Assembly (NCBI RefSeq): GCF_947497005.1
Contig: NZ_CANMFF010000008.1
Location: 62,001 to 126,000, forward strand
Source: an uncultured Ruegeria sp.
GTDB lineage: Bacteria > Pseudomonadota > Alphaproteobacteria > Rhodobacterales > Rhodobacteraceae
DNA length: 64,000 bases
Direction of reading: 5' to 3'
The notes beneath the pieces were generated by a model that was given only the letters and a program-made list of their open reading frames with translations, was not told where the DNA came from and did not search any database. Numbering within the stretch: the stretch's first letter is position 1; each line of letters starts with the position of its first letter. Of this stretch, positions 1 to 8,964 are shown in pieces. Made by a program: the position numbers and the translations under genes.

Positions 1-438
1 GAGGCCAAGACCTACGTGTTCAAAATCTTCAAAGCGGGCACACGCAGCTTTGATGTGGGCTGTTTTCAGATCAACTATCGCTGGCATGGCAAGGCATTCC
101 GCTCGATCGACGCGATGTTCGATCCGGATGAAAACGCGACCTACGCCGCCCAATTCCTGAAAGACCTGCACGCCGAGCTTGGCTCGTGGCCTGCCGCCGC
201 CGGGGCTTATCATTCCCGCACCACGTCTTTGGCCGAAGCTTACAAAGGGCGGTTTCAAACGGTGCTGGCACAGCTTGAAGGCTCCCCGCAACCCCGGATT
301 GCGGCCATGCCCCGCGACCCCTTCACCGGGGCCGGAACCCCTTTGATCCCAATACAGACGAACTCGCCCCACACCGGCGCATTGGGGTCTTTGATGCCAA
401 CCAAGGGCGCTGCAACCGCGTTCATCGCCTTCAACTAG
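1..438 (+). CDS. Lytic transglycosylase (SLT domain), 5' end outside window
   Basis: The reading frame is open to the first base of the window (E-A-K-T-Y-V precedes the first listed start), so this is the C-terminal part of a longer protein. GCFQINYRWHG and the later AYHSR stretch match the conserved QIN and AYN-like motifs of the soluble lytic transglycosylase fold; the catalytic glutamate would lie upstream and is not visible. The last ~50 residues are proline-rich and low in complexity. Such enzymes cleave the glycan strands of peptidoglycan in the periplasm. The gene ends 9 nt before flhA, so a role in opening the cell wall for flagellum assembly is a reasonable inference, as with other transglycosylases in flagellar operons. 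Confidence 0.8.
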   Translation, partial: EAKTYVFKIFKAGTRSFDVGCFQINYRWHGKAFRSIDAMFDPDENATYAAQFLKDLHAELGSWPAAAGAYHSRTTSLAEAYKGRFQTVLAQLEGSPQPRIAAMPRDPFTGAGTPLIPIQTNSPHTGALGSLMPTKGAATAFIAFN

Positions 439-447
439 GAGCTTTGC

Positions 448-2535
448 GTGCCCAAGATCGACATCCGGTCCCTGTTTTCGCCAACTGTCCTGTTGGCTCT
501 GGCGCTGATGACAGTCATCGTCATGATGATCCTGCCCATGCCCGCCTGGGTGTTGGACGTGGGGCTGGCCACCTCCTTTGCTCTGGCCATCTTGATTTTC
601 ACACTAACCCTGTTCATCGAACGTCCACTGGATTTCTCGTCCTTCCCGACGATCCTGCTGGCATCTCTCATGTTGCGGCTGTCGCTGAACGTGTCCTCGA
701 CAAAACTGATCATCGGACAAGGGCATACCGGCCCTAACGCGGCAGGCGATGTCATTGAAGGATTCGCCAATTTCGTCATGGGCGGAAGCATCTTTCTGGG
801 TCTTGTGGTGTTCGGTGTACTGCTGATTGTGAACTTTATGGTCATCACCAAAGGCGCGGCCCGGATGGCTGAGGTTGGCGCGCGTTTTGCCCTGGACGGG
901 ATGCCGGGCAAACAGCTCGCTATCGACAGCGACATGTCCGCCGGGGCTATCGACCACCAGCAAGCCAAGGAACGGCGCGAACGCGTGCAGCAGGAGACGA
1001 CTTTTTTCGGCTCACTGGATGGTGCGTCGAAATTTGTAAAAGGCGATGCCGTTGCCGGGCTTCTGATCACTCTGCTGAACCTTGTGATGGGTCTGATCAT
1101 GGGCGTGATTGTACACGGAATGCCCGTAGTTGCAGCATTCGAAACCTATGCGATCCTGACCGTGGGCGACGGGCTGGTGTCGCAGATTCCTGCGGTGATC
1201 ATCTCGATCGCCTCTGCTTTGTTGCTGGCGCGCGGCGGAACGCAAGGGGCCACGGACAACGCCATCTTTTCTCAACTCGGCCGCCACCCCGCGGCACTGT
1301 CTACCGTCGCCGTGCTGATGGTTCTGTTCGCGCTGGTGCCCGGCCTGCCGTTTCTGCCATTCATCCTCGGCGCAGCCGTACTGGGATATGCGGCCTACAG
1401 TGTTCATCGAAAACAGCGAGATGCAGAGGCATCAACGCAACTGCCCCCGACCGAAACCGATACGCCGATGTCTCAAGCCATCGGAGATATTCTGGACCTG
1501 GATGATGTCCATCTGGAATTCGCCCCCGACCTGGTCAGCATGGTCCTGAACCCTGGCACGGGGCTGGATGCCCGTATCGCCAATATGCGCACCTATGTGG
1601 CGTCAACCTTCGGCCTGATCCTGCCTGAAATCCGACTGACAGACCGCGCCGACCTGCCAACCGGAACCTATGTTATCAAGGTTCAGGGCGTCGAACAGGC
1701 GCGCGGTGTCCTGAACCCCGATCTGATCCTGGCGCTGGTGCAGGACGGGTTTGACCTGCTGCCGGACGGCAATGACGTGACCGAGCCGGTCTATGGTGCG
1801 CCTGCACGATGGATTCTACCCAAAGATCAGGAGGACGCAGCGCTGAGCGGCGCCACCATCGTCTCACCCCCGGAAATTCTGGCCACCCATCTGCTCGAGA
1901 TCATCAAACAGAACTTCTCGCGCCTGCTCACACTGAAATCCCTGCGCCGTCTTCTGTCCGAGATGACCCGCCTGAGCGATCCGGTGCGTGCCGAAGCCAA
2001 CCGCAAACTGCTGGATGAACTGATCCCCGACAAGGTGCCCATCGATACCTTGCATGCGGTGTTGCGCCTGCTTCTGGATGAACGTGTGTCGATCCGAAAC
2101 ATGGCCCTGATCCTGGAAAGCGTAGCCGAAGCCCGGCTGACCACAACGCAACCCGAAGGCATTTGCGAGCTGGTGCGCCAGCGCCTTGGATTCCAACTGG
2201 TCGCTGACATGAAGCGCGAGGATGGCTCGATCCCTCTGATCCAGCTGGCCCCAGAATGGGAGGATACGTTTGCCAACTATCAAATCGACGCGCCAAATGC
2301 CGGGCTGGATGTCGCACTCCCGCCGAACCTGTTCAACAAACTGGCCGACGGCGTGGTCAGCAGCGTCGCCAGATCCGCCGACAGCGGACTGTTTCCGGCT
2401 GTTGTGACCTCGACCCGACGGCGGCGGTTGCTGCGAACGATCATGTACGCCCGCGGCATATCCAATCCGGTTCTGTCGTTCGAAGAAATCGGGCTGGAAG
2501 CCAAACCCGCTCTGGTCGGAACGGTCCCTGCGTGA
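448..2535 (+). CDS. flhA: Flagellar biosynthesis protein FlhA
   Basis: A 695-residue protein of the usual FlhA length. The N-terminal half (about residues 10-325) has the run of hydrophobic segments expected for eight membrane helices. The FHIPEP family signature lies around residues 140-165 (ARFALDGMPGKQLAID). The remaining ~370 residues form the cytoplasmic domain that docks export chaperones and substrates. FlhA is the main gate component of the flagellar type III export apparatus in the inner membrane. The GTG start is preceded by AGGAG at a good distance. It is followed directly by fliR (4-nt GTGA overlap) and flhB, so the three export-gate genes are translationally coupled. Confidence 0.97.
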   Translation: MPKIDIRSLFSPTVLLALALMTVIVMMILPMPAWVLDVGLATSFALAILIFTLTLFIERPLDFSSFPTILLASLMLRLSLNVSSTKLIIGQGHTGPNAAGDVIEGFANFVMGGSIFLGLVVFGVLLIVNFMVITKGAARMAEVGARFALDGMPGKQLAIDSDMSAGAIDHQQAKERRERVQQETTFFGSLDGASKFVKGDAVAGLLITLLNLVMGLIMGVIVHGMPVVAAFETYAILTVGDGLVSQIPAVIISIASALLLARGGTQGATDNAIFSQLGRHPAALSTVAVLMVLFALVPGLPFLPFILGAAVLGYAAYSVHRKQRDAEASTQLPPTETDTPMSQAIGDILDLDDVHLEFAPDLVSMVLNPGTGLDARIANMRTYVASTFGLILPEIRLTDRADLPTGTYVIKVQGVEQARGVLNPDLILALVQDGFDLLPDGNDVTEPVYGAPARWILPKDQEDAALSGATIVSPPEILATHLLEIIKQNFSRLLTLKSLRRLLSEMTRLSDPVRAEANRKLLDELIPDKVPIDTLHAVLRLLLDERVSIRNMALILESVAEARLTTTQPEGICELVRQRLGFQLVADMKREDGSIPLIQLAPEWEDTFANYQIDAPNAGLDVALPPNLFNKLADGVVSSVARSADSGLFPAVVTSTRRRRLLRTIMYARGISNPVLSFEEIGLEAKPALVGTVPA

Positions 2536-3305
2536 TTGCTTTGCCGCCAGAGCTGCTGTCACAGCTGTCCGATGCCCTCTGGCAGGCCTTTGTCGTGTTT
2601 CTCAGGGTCTCTGCCCTTGTCTCTCTGCAGCCTGCATTTGGTGAGCGCAGCATTCCGACACGGATCAAGCTTGGCATTTCCGTTGCGTTTACCCTGGTCG
2701 TCCTGCCCGCAATTCCTCCTGTCAGATTTAATCCCGAATTGTGGACGATGATCCGCCTGGTCGCGAGCGAAGTTCTGATCGGGCTTGTCCTGGGGATCGG
2801 GCTGCGTCTGTTTGTGCTGGCTTTGCAAACCGCGGGATCCATCGCAGCTCAATCCACATCTTTGTCCCAACTTCTGGGCGGGGCGGCTGCTGATCCGGTC
2901 CCCGCCATGGGATATCTGCTGACACTGGCAGGGCTGACACTCGCCGTGACCATGGGCCTGCATGTGCGTGCCGCTCAGCTCTTGATCCAGAGTTACACCC
3001 TGTTTCCGGCAGGGTTGTCCCCCGACGCCCCCGACTTGTCCCGCTGGGGCGTACAGCAGGTCGCGCGCAGTTTTGAACTGGCTTTTGCGCTTGCAACGCC
3101 GTTCGTTATCGCGTCGCTGATCTATAACCTTGCGCTTGGGGTAATCAACCGGGCCATGCCGCAACTGATGGTGGCCTTTGTCGGCGCCCCAGCAATTACC
3201 TTTGCCGGGCTGTTTCTTCTGTTTGCTGGCACACCTCTTATTCTGTCTGTCTGGTCTGACGCTCTGATAGCCTTTTTCACAAACCCGTTCGGAGCGCGAC
3301 CATGA
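2532..3305 (+). CDS. fliR: Flagellar biosynthetic protein FliR
   Basis: A 257-residue multi-spanning inner membrane protein of the FliR family, part of the FliP-FliQ-FliR export channel at the base of the flagellum. The ORF-track start (2256) lies inside flhA and is not credible. The GTG at 2532 overlaps the flhA stop (GTGA) and gives the typical N-terminus IALPPELLSQLSDALWQAF. About six hydrophobic segments are visible, with the conserved ERSIPTRIKLG stretch after the first. The 3' end overlaps flhB by 4 nt. Confidence 0.95.
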   Translation: MIALPPELLSQLSDALWQAFVVFLRVSALVSLQPAFGERSIPTRIKLGISVAFTLVVLPAIPPVRFNPELWTMIRLVASEVLIGLVLGIGLRLFVLALQTAGSIAAQSTSLSQLLGGAAADPVPAMGYLLTLAGLTLAVTMGLHVRAAQLLIQSYTLFPAGLSPDAPDLSRWGVQQVARSFELAFALATPFVIASLIYNLALGVINRAMPQLMVAFVGAPAITFAGLFLLFAGTPLILSVWSDALIAFFTNPFGARP

Positions 3306-4390
3306 GCGGCGCCGATGACGACAGCGACAAATCATATGAACCGACGCCGCAAAAGCTGCAAAAAGCACGTGACAAAGGTGAGGTGCCCAAATCCAACGAC
3401 CTTTCGGTTGTGGCCGCGTATACCGGGCTAGTCATCGCTCTGCTGGCAGCCGGGCAGTACACGACACAGCAACTGGGATCCGTTTTTATGGTCCTGATCG
3501 ATCAGTCCGACGAGATCGCGACCCTCCTTGCAAATGGGCCGGCAACCGCTCCTGTTGCCGGGATTCTAAAAGGTTCCCTGCTGCCCGTAGCGTTGCTGTT
3601 CTGTCTCCCTGCCACAGCTGTTCTGTTGAACCTGATCGCCCAGCGCGCCCTGATCTTCGCACCCAACAAGCTGAAACCGAAACTCTCTCGAATCTCGCTT
3701 GTTTCGAATGCCAAGAACAAGTTTGGACGCGGCGGTCTGTTTGAGTTTGCCAAGAGCGCGGTCAAACTGGTGATTTATGGCACCTGTCTTGCGCTTTTTC
3801 TCAACGCGAATCTGACCGATATTCTGTCTGCCAGCGCAGCCCCGGCAAAGACGTCTGTTTTGCTGATGATGAACCTGCTGTTTCGCTTTCTGTTCATTGT
3901 GATCGTGATAGCCCTGATCATCGGGGTTGTTGATTTCCTTTGGCAATACGCCGAACACATGCGCAAGAACCGAATGTCGCGCAAGGAAATTCAGGATGAA
4001 ACCAAGGATGCAGAAGGCGACCCTCATATGAAACAACACCGCCGCCAACGCGCACAGGAGATAGCTACAAATCAAATGATGGCAGACGTTCCCGGCGCAG
4101 ACGTTGTGATCGTAAACCCAACCCATTTCGCCGTTGCTTTGAAATGGTCGAAAGCCGCAGGCAGCGCACCAGTTTGCGTCGCCAAAGGGGTGGACGAAAT
4201 CGCCGCTGCCATCCGCTCTGCCGCTAGAGAAGCCGGTGTGCCGATCCACTCAAACCCTCCAACAGCACGCGCGCTTCATGCGACCGTGGATATCGGTCAG
4301 GAGATTGCCGAAGAACACTACCGGCCCGTCGCCGCCGCCATCCGGTTTTCAGATGCGATGCGAAAGCGTGCGAAGGAACAATTTCGATGA
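3302..4390 (+). CDS. flhB: Flagellar export switch protein FlhB
   Basis: A 362-residue FlhB with the charged N-terminus (EPTPQKLQKARDKGEVPKS), four hydrophobic segments and a cytoplasmic domain carrying the self-cleavage motif N272-P273-T274-H275. Cleavage between Asn and Pro is what lets this family switch export from rod and hook to filament substrates, so the protein should be functional. It starts within the fliR stop codon (ATGA) and its own stop overlaps the next small gene in the same way. Confidence 0.96.
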   Translation: MSGADDDSDKSYEPTPQKLQKARDKGEVPKSNDLSVVAAYTGLVIALLAAGQYTTQQLGSVFMVLIDQSDEIATLLANGPATAPVAGILKGSLLPVALLFCLPATAVLLNLIAQRALIFAPNKLKPKLSRISLVSNAKNKFGRGGLFEFAKSAVKLVIYGTCLALFLNANLTDILSASAAPAKTSVLLMMNLLFRFLFIVIVIALIIGVVDFLWQYAEHMRKNRMSRKEIQDETKDAEGDPHMKQHRRQRAQEIATNQMMADVPGADVVIVNPTHFAVALKWSKAAGSAPVCVAKGVDEIAAAIRSAAREAGVPIHSNPPTARALHATVDIGQEIAEEHYRPVAAAIRFSDAMRKRAKEQFR

Positions 4391-4773
4391 AACGTACTCA
4401 GTTACCCGACTTGGAAAGAGTGACTGACGCCGCATTTCAGAAGCAGTTTCAAACCTTGCGTCCGATCCTTGAGGCCGAGGCACGAATACAACAACAACTG
4501 GCCAGATTGGATAGGCAGCTCAACCAGACGCGCGAAGACAGCGGCAAGACCGAAGGGTATCAGGTTTCAGGGACCGACATTCTCTGGAATAGCTGGGAAT
4601 CCGCCACGCGCCGGCAGTTGAATCTTCAGCTCGCACAAACACGCGCTCTGAAACTGGCCGGGCTTGATGCGGTTCGCACTGCGTTTGGGCGAAAACAGGC
4701 TGTCGAAACCTTGCTTGTAAAGATTCAGAAAGAACACCGTCGCGCAGCCGCCAGAAAACAAATCGGGCAATAG
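4387..4773 (+). CDS. Small coiled-coil protein downstream of flhB, possibly FliJ-like
   Basis: A 128-residue protein that overlaps the flhB stop by 4 nt and so belongs to the export-gate operon. It is rich in Gln, Arg, Leu and Ala and looks like two long helices (about residues 20-55 and 70-125) separated by a short loop near SGTDILWNSW; there is no signal peptide or membrane segment. Size, charge and helical hairpin character resemble FliJ, the coiled-coil stalk that couples the FliI ATPase to FlhA, and no other fliJ candidate is seen in this window although fliI is present. I see no diagnostic motif, so the name is left open. Confidence 0.65.
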   Translation: MKRTQLPDLERVTDAAFQKQFQTLRPILEAEARIQQQLARLDRQLNQTREDSGKTEGYQVSGTDILWNSWESATRRQLNLQLAQTRALKLAGLDAVRTAFGRKQAVETLLVKIQKEHRRAAARKQIGQ

Positions 4774-4806
4774 CTTGACTAGTCAGACAATTCGGACCAA
4801 TCAGCA

Positions 4807-5313
4807 TCAGCTGTCTTGTCGGTTGACACTCATGATCAACACTTTTGACACGTCTTCACCAAAGTCCTTGCGCGCCACTTCCAGCAAGGATTTTCGCAAG
4901 ACATCCAGGTTTCTGGATTCAGTGAAAATCCCGTCAAATCCACCCGTGTTCGCATGATCAAAAAGAACCTGAAGAAAGCCGTCCCTTAGTTTGGGCTCGT
5001 TCGCGTAGAACATTTCTGTAATGGCAGAGTTTGCCTCAAGACTCAGTGCCAAAGTGACCATAGCCTCTATCCGGTCGTCTTTGACGACGGGGACAACAAA
5101 ATGCTTGGTCATTTTCAGGTACCCAAAACCCTCTTCCTCACCTTTCTTCCTAGATTTTTCAGATTTTTTACCAGATTCTTTTTCTTGTCCTGCCGCTTCT
5201 TTTTCGTATGCACCATCTTCAGCCTTCTCCGCAGGTGCAAAAACCAGGCCGACACCTATGCCTGAACCCAGACCAACTATCAGAAATATCACCGGTATCA
5301 GTTTTGCGACCAC
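4807..5313 (-). CDS. fliL: Flagellar basal body-associated protein FliL
   Basis: A 168-residue FliL family protein: one N-terminal membrane helix (about residues 4-27, rich in Ile, Val and Gly), a highly charged linker of Glu and Lys (about 30-60), then a compact periplasmic domain. FliL surrounds the stator units and supports torque under load. It is the last gene of the minus-strand flagellar operon that begins at flgB and lies 9 nt after flgH. It is tail-to-tail with the flhB-side operon, with about 30 nt between the stops. Confidence 0.9.
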   Translation of the reverse strand: MVAKLIPVIFLIVGLGSGIGVGLVFAPAEKAEDGAYEKEAAGQEKESGKKSEKSRKKGEEEGFGYLKMTKHFVVPVVKDDRIEAMVTLALSLEANSAITEMFYANEPKLRDGFLQVLFDHANTGGFDGIFTESRNLDVLRKSLLEVARKDFGEDVSKVLIMSVNRQDS

Positions 5314-5322
5314 AATCTCACC

Positions 5323-6057
5323 TCAGAATGGCAAAAGTGAATCAAGGACTTGCTGTCCGTATCGAGGTTGCTGAACATCCGTTATCTGCCCTCTGCCGCC
5401 GTATGATACGCGTGCCGACGCAATTTTGTCGTAGGTGATTTCGTTTTGCCGCGAGATATCCTGTGGGCGGACATATCCCGCCACCAAAAGCTCACGTAAC
5501 TCGAAATTGACTCGCAATTCCTGCGACCCCGATATCGAAAGAACCCCGTTCGGCAGCACATCCAGCACTGTCGCGGCAACACGCAGCGTCAGTTTTTCGT
5601 TTCGTCTGACCGATCCCCGCCCAGCGCTGGAGGAATCCGCTTCGATCGATACGGCTTCGTCCAGCGATGCGCCCTCGGGTAAGTTTTTCTGCACCCGTTG
5701 CGGCAAACCGAAGAGGCCGGGAACGTCAAGGTTCTCTGATCCGGATCTGGATCGTCTGGTGTTGTTCGAAATCTCGGCTTCTTCGTCCAGTTCAATGACA
5801 ACGGTCAGGATGTCACCTTTCTTGATCGCACGCTGATCACCCAGCAATGAGTGCTGGCCGCCACTCCATAAAGAGGATCGGTCAACGTTGCGTTGGGGTT
5901 GCGTGTGCAGGGGCAAACCCGGCCACAGCATTGCAACCTGCTCTGGGGAATCCTCGTTCGGTGTGAAATTTGGCGGCTTGCCCAGGTGATCCAACCGGCC
6001 ACATGCAGACAGGGTGAAAGCTGTGAGGAGGAGGGTTTTTGGCAGTTCGTACATCAC
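5323..6057 (-). CDS. flgH: Flagellar L-ring protein FlgH
   Basis: A 244-residue outer membrane lipoprotein precursor. A short hydrophobic leader ends in the lipobox L-S-A-C with Cys19 as the lipidated residue. The body contains FlgH family features such as SLWSGGQHSLLGDQRA near residue 70 and the C-terminal region around VAGYVRPQDISRQNEI. FlgH forms the L-ring bushing for the rod in the outer membrane. The gene overlaps the flgA stop by 4 nt. Confidence 0.95.
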   Translation of the reverse strand: MMYELPKTLLLTAFTLSACGRLDHLGKPPNFTPNEDSPEQVAMLWPGLPLHTQPQRNVDRSSLWSGGQHSLLGDQRAIKKGDILTVVIELDEEAEISNNTRRSRSGSENLDVPGLFGLPQRVQKNLPEGASLDEAVSIEADSSSAGRGSVRRNEKLTLRVAATVLDVLPNGVLSISGSQELRVNFELRELLVAGYVRPQDISRQNEITYDKIASARVSYGGRGQITDVQQPRYGQQVLDSLLPF

Positions 6058-6473
6058 TTTACCTCAACTTGACCATCTCGGCGAATTCGGCCCGATACCG
6101 TTGTTCGGGACGAAAGGTTCATGACCCGAATGCGATCGCCGGCGGCACCACGCCCCAACGCCCGGCCCTCTGTGGTGATCGACAAAGGTTGGCTACTGAA
6201 CACCAGAACAACCAGATCGTTGCGATCTACGATGGCTGGCGGCCCGACATCGGTGTCACGAATTGGACGACCGGGGTAAAGCGCCACCCGAGCCTCTTGA
6301 CCAATCAAAAGATCCGGATCGGTAACCGCACCGGCTATATCCGTTGGTTTCAACTCGAGATCGACCACAGAAATGATTTCCTTGGCCCGGATCGTGCGGG
6401 TCGAAACCACAATGTCTGCCTGCACGGCAATTGGGGCAACTAGCGTCAGAGAAAGAACAAGACGTCGCATCAC
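6054..6473 (-). CDS. flgA: Flagellar P-ring assembly chaperone FlgA
   Basis: A 139-residue periplasmic protein with a signal peptide (cleavage likely after the QA near residue 19). The mature part matches the SAF-type domain of FlgA (RAKEIISVVDLELKP, then ALYPGRPI). FlgA chaperones FlgI during P-ring assembly. It is shorter than the ~220-residue enterobacterial protein because the extra N-terminal domain is missing, which is common in alphaproteobacteria. It overlaps flgG upstream and flgH downstream by 4 nt each. Confidence 0.9.
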   Translation of the reverse strand: MMRRLVLSLTLVAPIAVQADIVVSTRTIRAKEIISVVDLELKPTDIAGAVTDPDLLIGQEARVALYPGRPIRDTDVGPPAIVDRNDLVVLVFSSQPLSITTEGRALGRGAAGDRIRVMNLSSRTTVSGRIRRDGQVEVK

Positions 6474-7255
6474 CGCACCTGCGTTGTCGCACTCATCATC
6501 TGGTCCACGGCCGAGATGACTTTGGCATTCATCTCGTAACCGCGCTGGGCTTCGATCAGCTCTGTAACCTCGCGTACTGCATCGACCGAACTGTCCTCCA
6601 GATATCCTTGCCGCAAAGTCCCCAGACCATCTTCGCCCGGCGTTCCCAGAACCGGAGCACCAGAGGCTTCGGTTTCCTTGAACAGATTGCCTCCGATGGC
6701 CTCCAGCCCCTTGGCGTTCGAGAAACTGGCAAGTGCAAACTCGCCAAGCAGCTGCCCTTCGGGAGAATCGTCGAAATACGCGTAAACCTCACCCGACGCA
6801 TTGATCGAAATCGACCGCGCGTCGTCGGGAACGGTGATTTCAGGTGAAACCGCAAACCCGTCGGACGTGACGATCAACCCTTCAGCCGAGCGTTTCAGGC
6901 TGCCGTCGCGTGTGTATGCAGGCTGCCCGCTGGGCTGGGTCACCTCAAGATATCCACGACCTTCGATCGCCACATCCAGATCGCTGCCGGTGGCCGACAA
7001 AGCGCCTTGTTCCAATTGCACTGTCACTGCGGCGGGCCGCACGCCCAGGCCCAGTTGAATACCCGTGGGCAGAACCGTTCCGTCCGATGCGTTCACAGCC
7101 CCGGCCCGCGCCATCTGCTGGTAATGCAGGTCGGCGAATTCGGCCCGCCGGGCGTTGTAGCCGGTGGTGTTCATATTCGCCAGGTTGTTCGAGATCGTCT
7201 CGACCCGCATCTGTTGCGCAGTCATTCCGGTGGCCGCAATCTTAAGGGCTCGCAT
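6470..7255 (-). CDS. flgG: Flagellar distal rod protein FlgG
   Basis: A 261-residue rod protein of standard FlgG length. The N-terminus MRALKIAATGMTAQQMRVE with ISNNLANMNTTGY is the classic flagellar rod/hook N-terminal motif, and the C-terminus has the matching heptad helix (VTELIEAQRGYEMNAK). FlgG forms the distal rod through the P- and L-rings. It lies 21 nt after flgF and overlaps flgA by 4 nt. Confidence 0.97.
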   Translation of the reverse strand: MRALKIAATGMTAQQMRVETISNNLANMNTTGYNARRAEFADLHYQQMARAGAVNASDGTVLPTGIQLGLGVRPAAVTVQLEQGALSATGSDLDVAIEGRGYLEVTQPSGQPAYTRDGSLKRSAEGLIVTSDGFAVSPEITVPDDARSISINASGEVYAYFDDSPEGQLLGEFALASFSNAKGLEAIGGNLFKETEASGAPVLGTPGEDGLGTLRQGYLEDSSVDAVREVTELIEAQRGYEMNAKVISAVDQMMSATTQVR

Positions 7256-7276
7256 GTCTAACTCTCCTTATCCAAA

Positions 7277-7987
7277 TCACCGCATCAGCGCCTTGAGCGC
7301 CCCGCGCATGCGTTCGTCTTCGCTCTCAAGAAAACTCTGCCCAAGCTCATAGGCACGCTGGATTTCCACCAAGCGAGTCACCTGCTGAATAGCGTTGACG
7401 TTTGAACCTTCGAGAAAGCGATGCAAAACAACTGGCTCATCAACCGGGTCTATTGCGCCATCGGCGCGAAAAAGTGTGCTTCCTTCACGCACAAGGGCCT
7501 GCGTGTTGGTGACATTGAAAACACCCAACTGGCCCAACAATTGACCATCGACACTCAGCGTCCCGTCGCTGCCGACATCAATCGATGCTGCGTCAGGCGG
7601 GATGAAAACCGGGGCGCCGTTGGCATACAATACGCGAGCCCCATCCATCGTGACCAGATCACCTTGAGCATTCGGAGAAAAGCTGCCAGCCCGCGTAAGC
7701 CGGTCGCCATCCGGGGTTTCAACCATGAAGAACCCGTCGCCTTCGATAGCGAAATCAAACTGCCCATCGGTTTCGGTAAGCACACCCTGTCGCAGCGATG
7801 TATTTCGCGCCTCGGCCCGGACCATCGACAGCGAAGAGTTGTTCGGCATGTCCTGGATGAACTCTGAAAACACCAGGCCTTGCTGGCGATAGCCGGTCGT
7901 GTTGGCATTGGCGATGTTATTCGCCACCAGACGCATTTCGTTCATCAGCCCGGACTGGCGGGACAGGGTAACATAGGCAGTGTCCAT
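7277..7987 (-). CDS. flgF: Flagellar proximal rod protein FlgF
   Basis: A 236-residue rod protein. The listed ORF runs further upstream through the fliQ region, but the true start is the ATG at 7987 (MDTAYVTLSRQSGL), preceded by GGAGGTCGCTG as a clear ribosome site and overlapping the fliQ stop (TGATG). The rod motif NNIANANTTGY is near residue 25 and the C-terminal rod helix (VTRLVEIQRAYELGQS) is present. FlgF is part of the proximal rod, joined to FlgG. Confidence 0.94.
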   Translation of the reverse strand: MDTAYVTLSRQSGLMNEMRLVANNIANANTTGYRQQGLVFSEFIQDMPNNSSLSMVRAEARNTSLRQGVLTETDGQFDFAIEGDGFFMVETPDGDRLTRAGSFSPNAQGDLVTMDGARVLYANGAPVFIPPDAASIDVGSDGTLSVDGQLLGQLGVFNVTNTQALVREGSTLFRADGAIDPVDEPVVLHRFLEGSNVNAIQQVTRLVEIQRAYELGQSFLESEDERMRGALKALMR

Positions 7988-8259
7988 CAGCGACCTCCTG
8001 CAATCAATGGAACAAGCGTTCCGGTGAAAAAGGTGACGAGTGTTTGAGTCATGAATCCCATCGAAATCCAGAACACGACGACGATGGCGATCAGTTTGGG
8101 AACAAAGGTCAGCGTCATTTCCTGAATTGACGTCAGCGCCTGAAACAGCCCGACAATCAGGCCCGATACCAGAGCAACGGCCAGGATCGGGACGGATGTG
8201 ATGACCGCAATCCACAACGCCTGGCGCACGATGTCGTAGAAAAGACCTTCGCTCAGCAT
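7987..8259 (-). CDS. fliQ: Flagellar export protein FliQ
   Basis: A 90-residue inner membrane protein with the two hydrophobic helices typical of FliQ (about residues 15-40 and 50-75) and the conserved ALTSIQEMTLTFVPK loop between them. It belongs to the FliPQR export channel. The start at 8259 (MLSEGLFYDIV) is chosen because upstream sequence in this frame lies inside fliE. The stop overlaps the flgF start by one base. fliP is not in this window. Confidence 0.94.
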   Translation of the reverse strand: MLSEGLFYDIVRQALWIAVITSVPILAVALVSGLIVGLFQALTSIQEMTLTFVPKLIAIVVVFWISMGFMTQTLVTFFTGTLVPLIAGGR

Positions 8260-8263
8260 CGCG

Positions 8264-8554
8264 TCAGACCGGCATCCGCAGGATTTCCTGATAGGCCTCG
8301 ACCACTTTGTTGCGGACGATAACGGCCGTTTCGACCGCCAGTTCTGTCTGGGCCAGCGCCTGCACCAGAGCATGTGGATCGGCTTGCCCGACCATTGCGG
8401 TCTGAGACATCTGCTCGCTGTGCTTCAGCGTGGCGGCAAAGTCCTGAAAGCTTGCCTTCAGCCCCTGCGCCATCCCGCTGTGATCAGGGTCAGCCTGGGT
8501 TGCGGAGCGAGCGCCGGCATAATTCTGCGCGGCGGTCAGGGTTCGGATATCCAT
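8264..8554 (-). CDS. fliE: Flagellar hook-basal body protein FliE
   Basis: A 96-residue small protein matching FliE, the adaptor between the MS-ring/export gate and the proximal rod. The C-terminal half (ALVQALAQTELAVETAVIV followed by RNKVVEAYQEILRMPV) is the conserved FliE helix pair and ends in the usual M-P-V. The gene is 4 nt upstream of the fliQ start and 12 nt after flgC. Confidence 0.93.
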   Translation of the reverse strand: MDIRTLTAAQNYAGARSATQADPDHSGMAQGLKASFQDFAATLKHSEQMSQTAMVGQADPHALVQALAQTELAVETAVIVRNKVVEAYQEILRMPV

Positions 8555-8566
8555 TCTGGCTGTCCT

Positions 8567-8953
8567 TTATTTTCTGAGCAGTTCCATCAGCGACGACGAC
8601 ATCTGCCGGGTCTGATCAAACATTTTGAGATTGGCTTCGTAGCTTCGCTGCGCCTCACGCGCGTCGGCGATTTCGATCATCAGATCGACATTCGATCCCT
8701 GATAGTGACCACTGGCATCCGCCATCGGGTGTCCGGGATCGTAGATTCTGCTCAGGTCGCGCCGATCAAGCGTTACGCGACCGGCCTGAACCATATCGCG
8801 GCCGTCCTTCTGAACGGTTTCGAATGGCACCGTCTTGCGGCGATAACCGGGCGTGTCCGCGTTCGAGATATTCTCGGACACATGACGCAACCGGGTTGCC
8901 TGGGCACGCAGGGCTCTGGCTGATGCTGTGAGAGAGTTGGAAAAGTCGCTCAT
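8567..8953 (-). CDS. flgC: Flagellar proximal rod protein FlgC
   Basis: A 128-residue proximal rod protein. ALRAQATRLRHVSENISNADTPGY near the N-terminus is the FlgB/FlgC type rod motif, and the C-terminal helix (IADAREAQRSYEANLKMF) matches FlgC. The protein polymerises into the lower rod with FlgB and FlgF. It lies 11 nt downstream of flgB in the same operon. Confidence 0.95.
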   Translation of the reverse strand: MSDFSNSLTASARALRAQATRLRHVSENISNADTPGYRRKTVPFETVQKDGRDMVQAGRVTLDRRDLSRIYDPGHPMADASGHYQGSNVDLMIEIADAREAQRSYEANLKMFDQTRQMSSSLMELLRK

Positions 8954-8964
8954 CCTCGGTCCTC

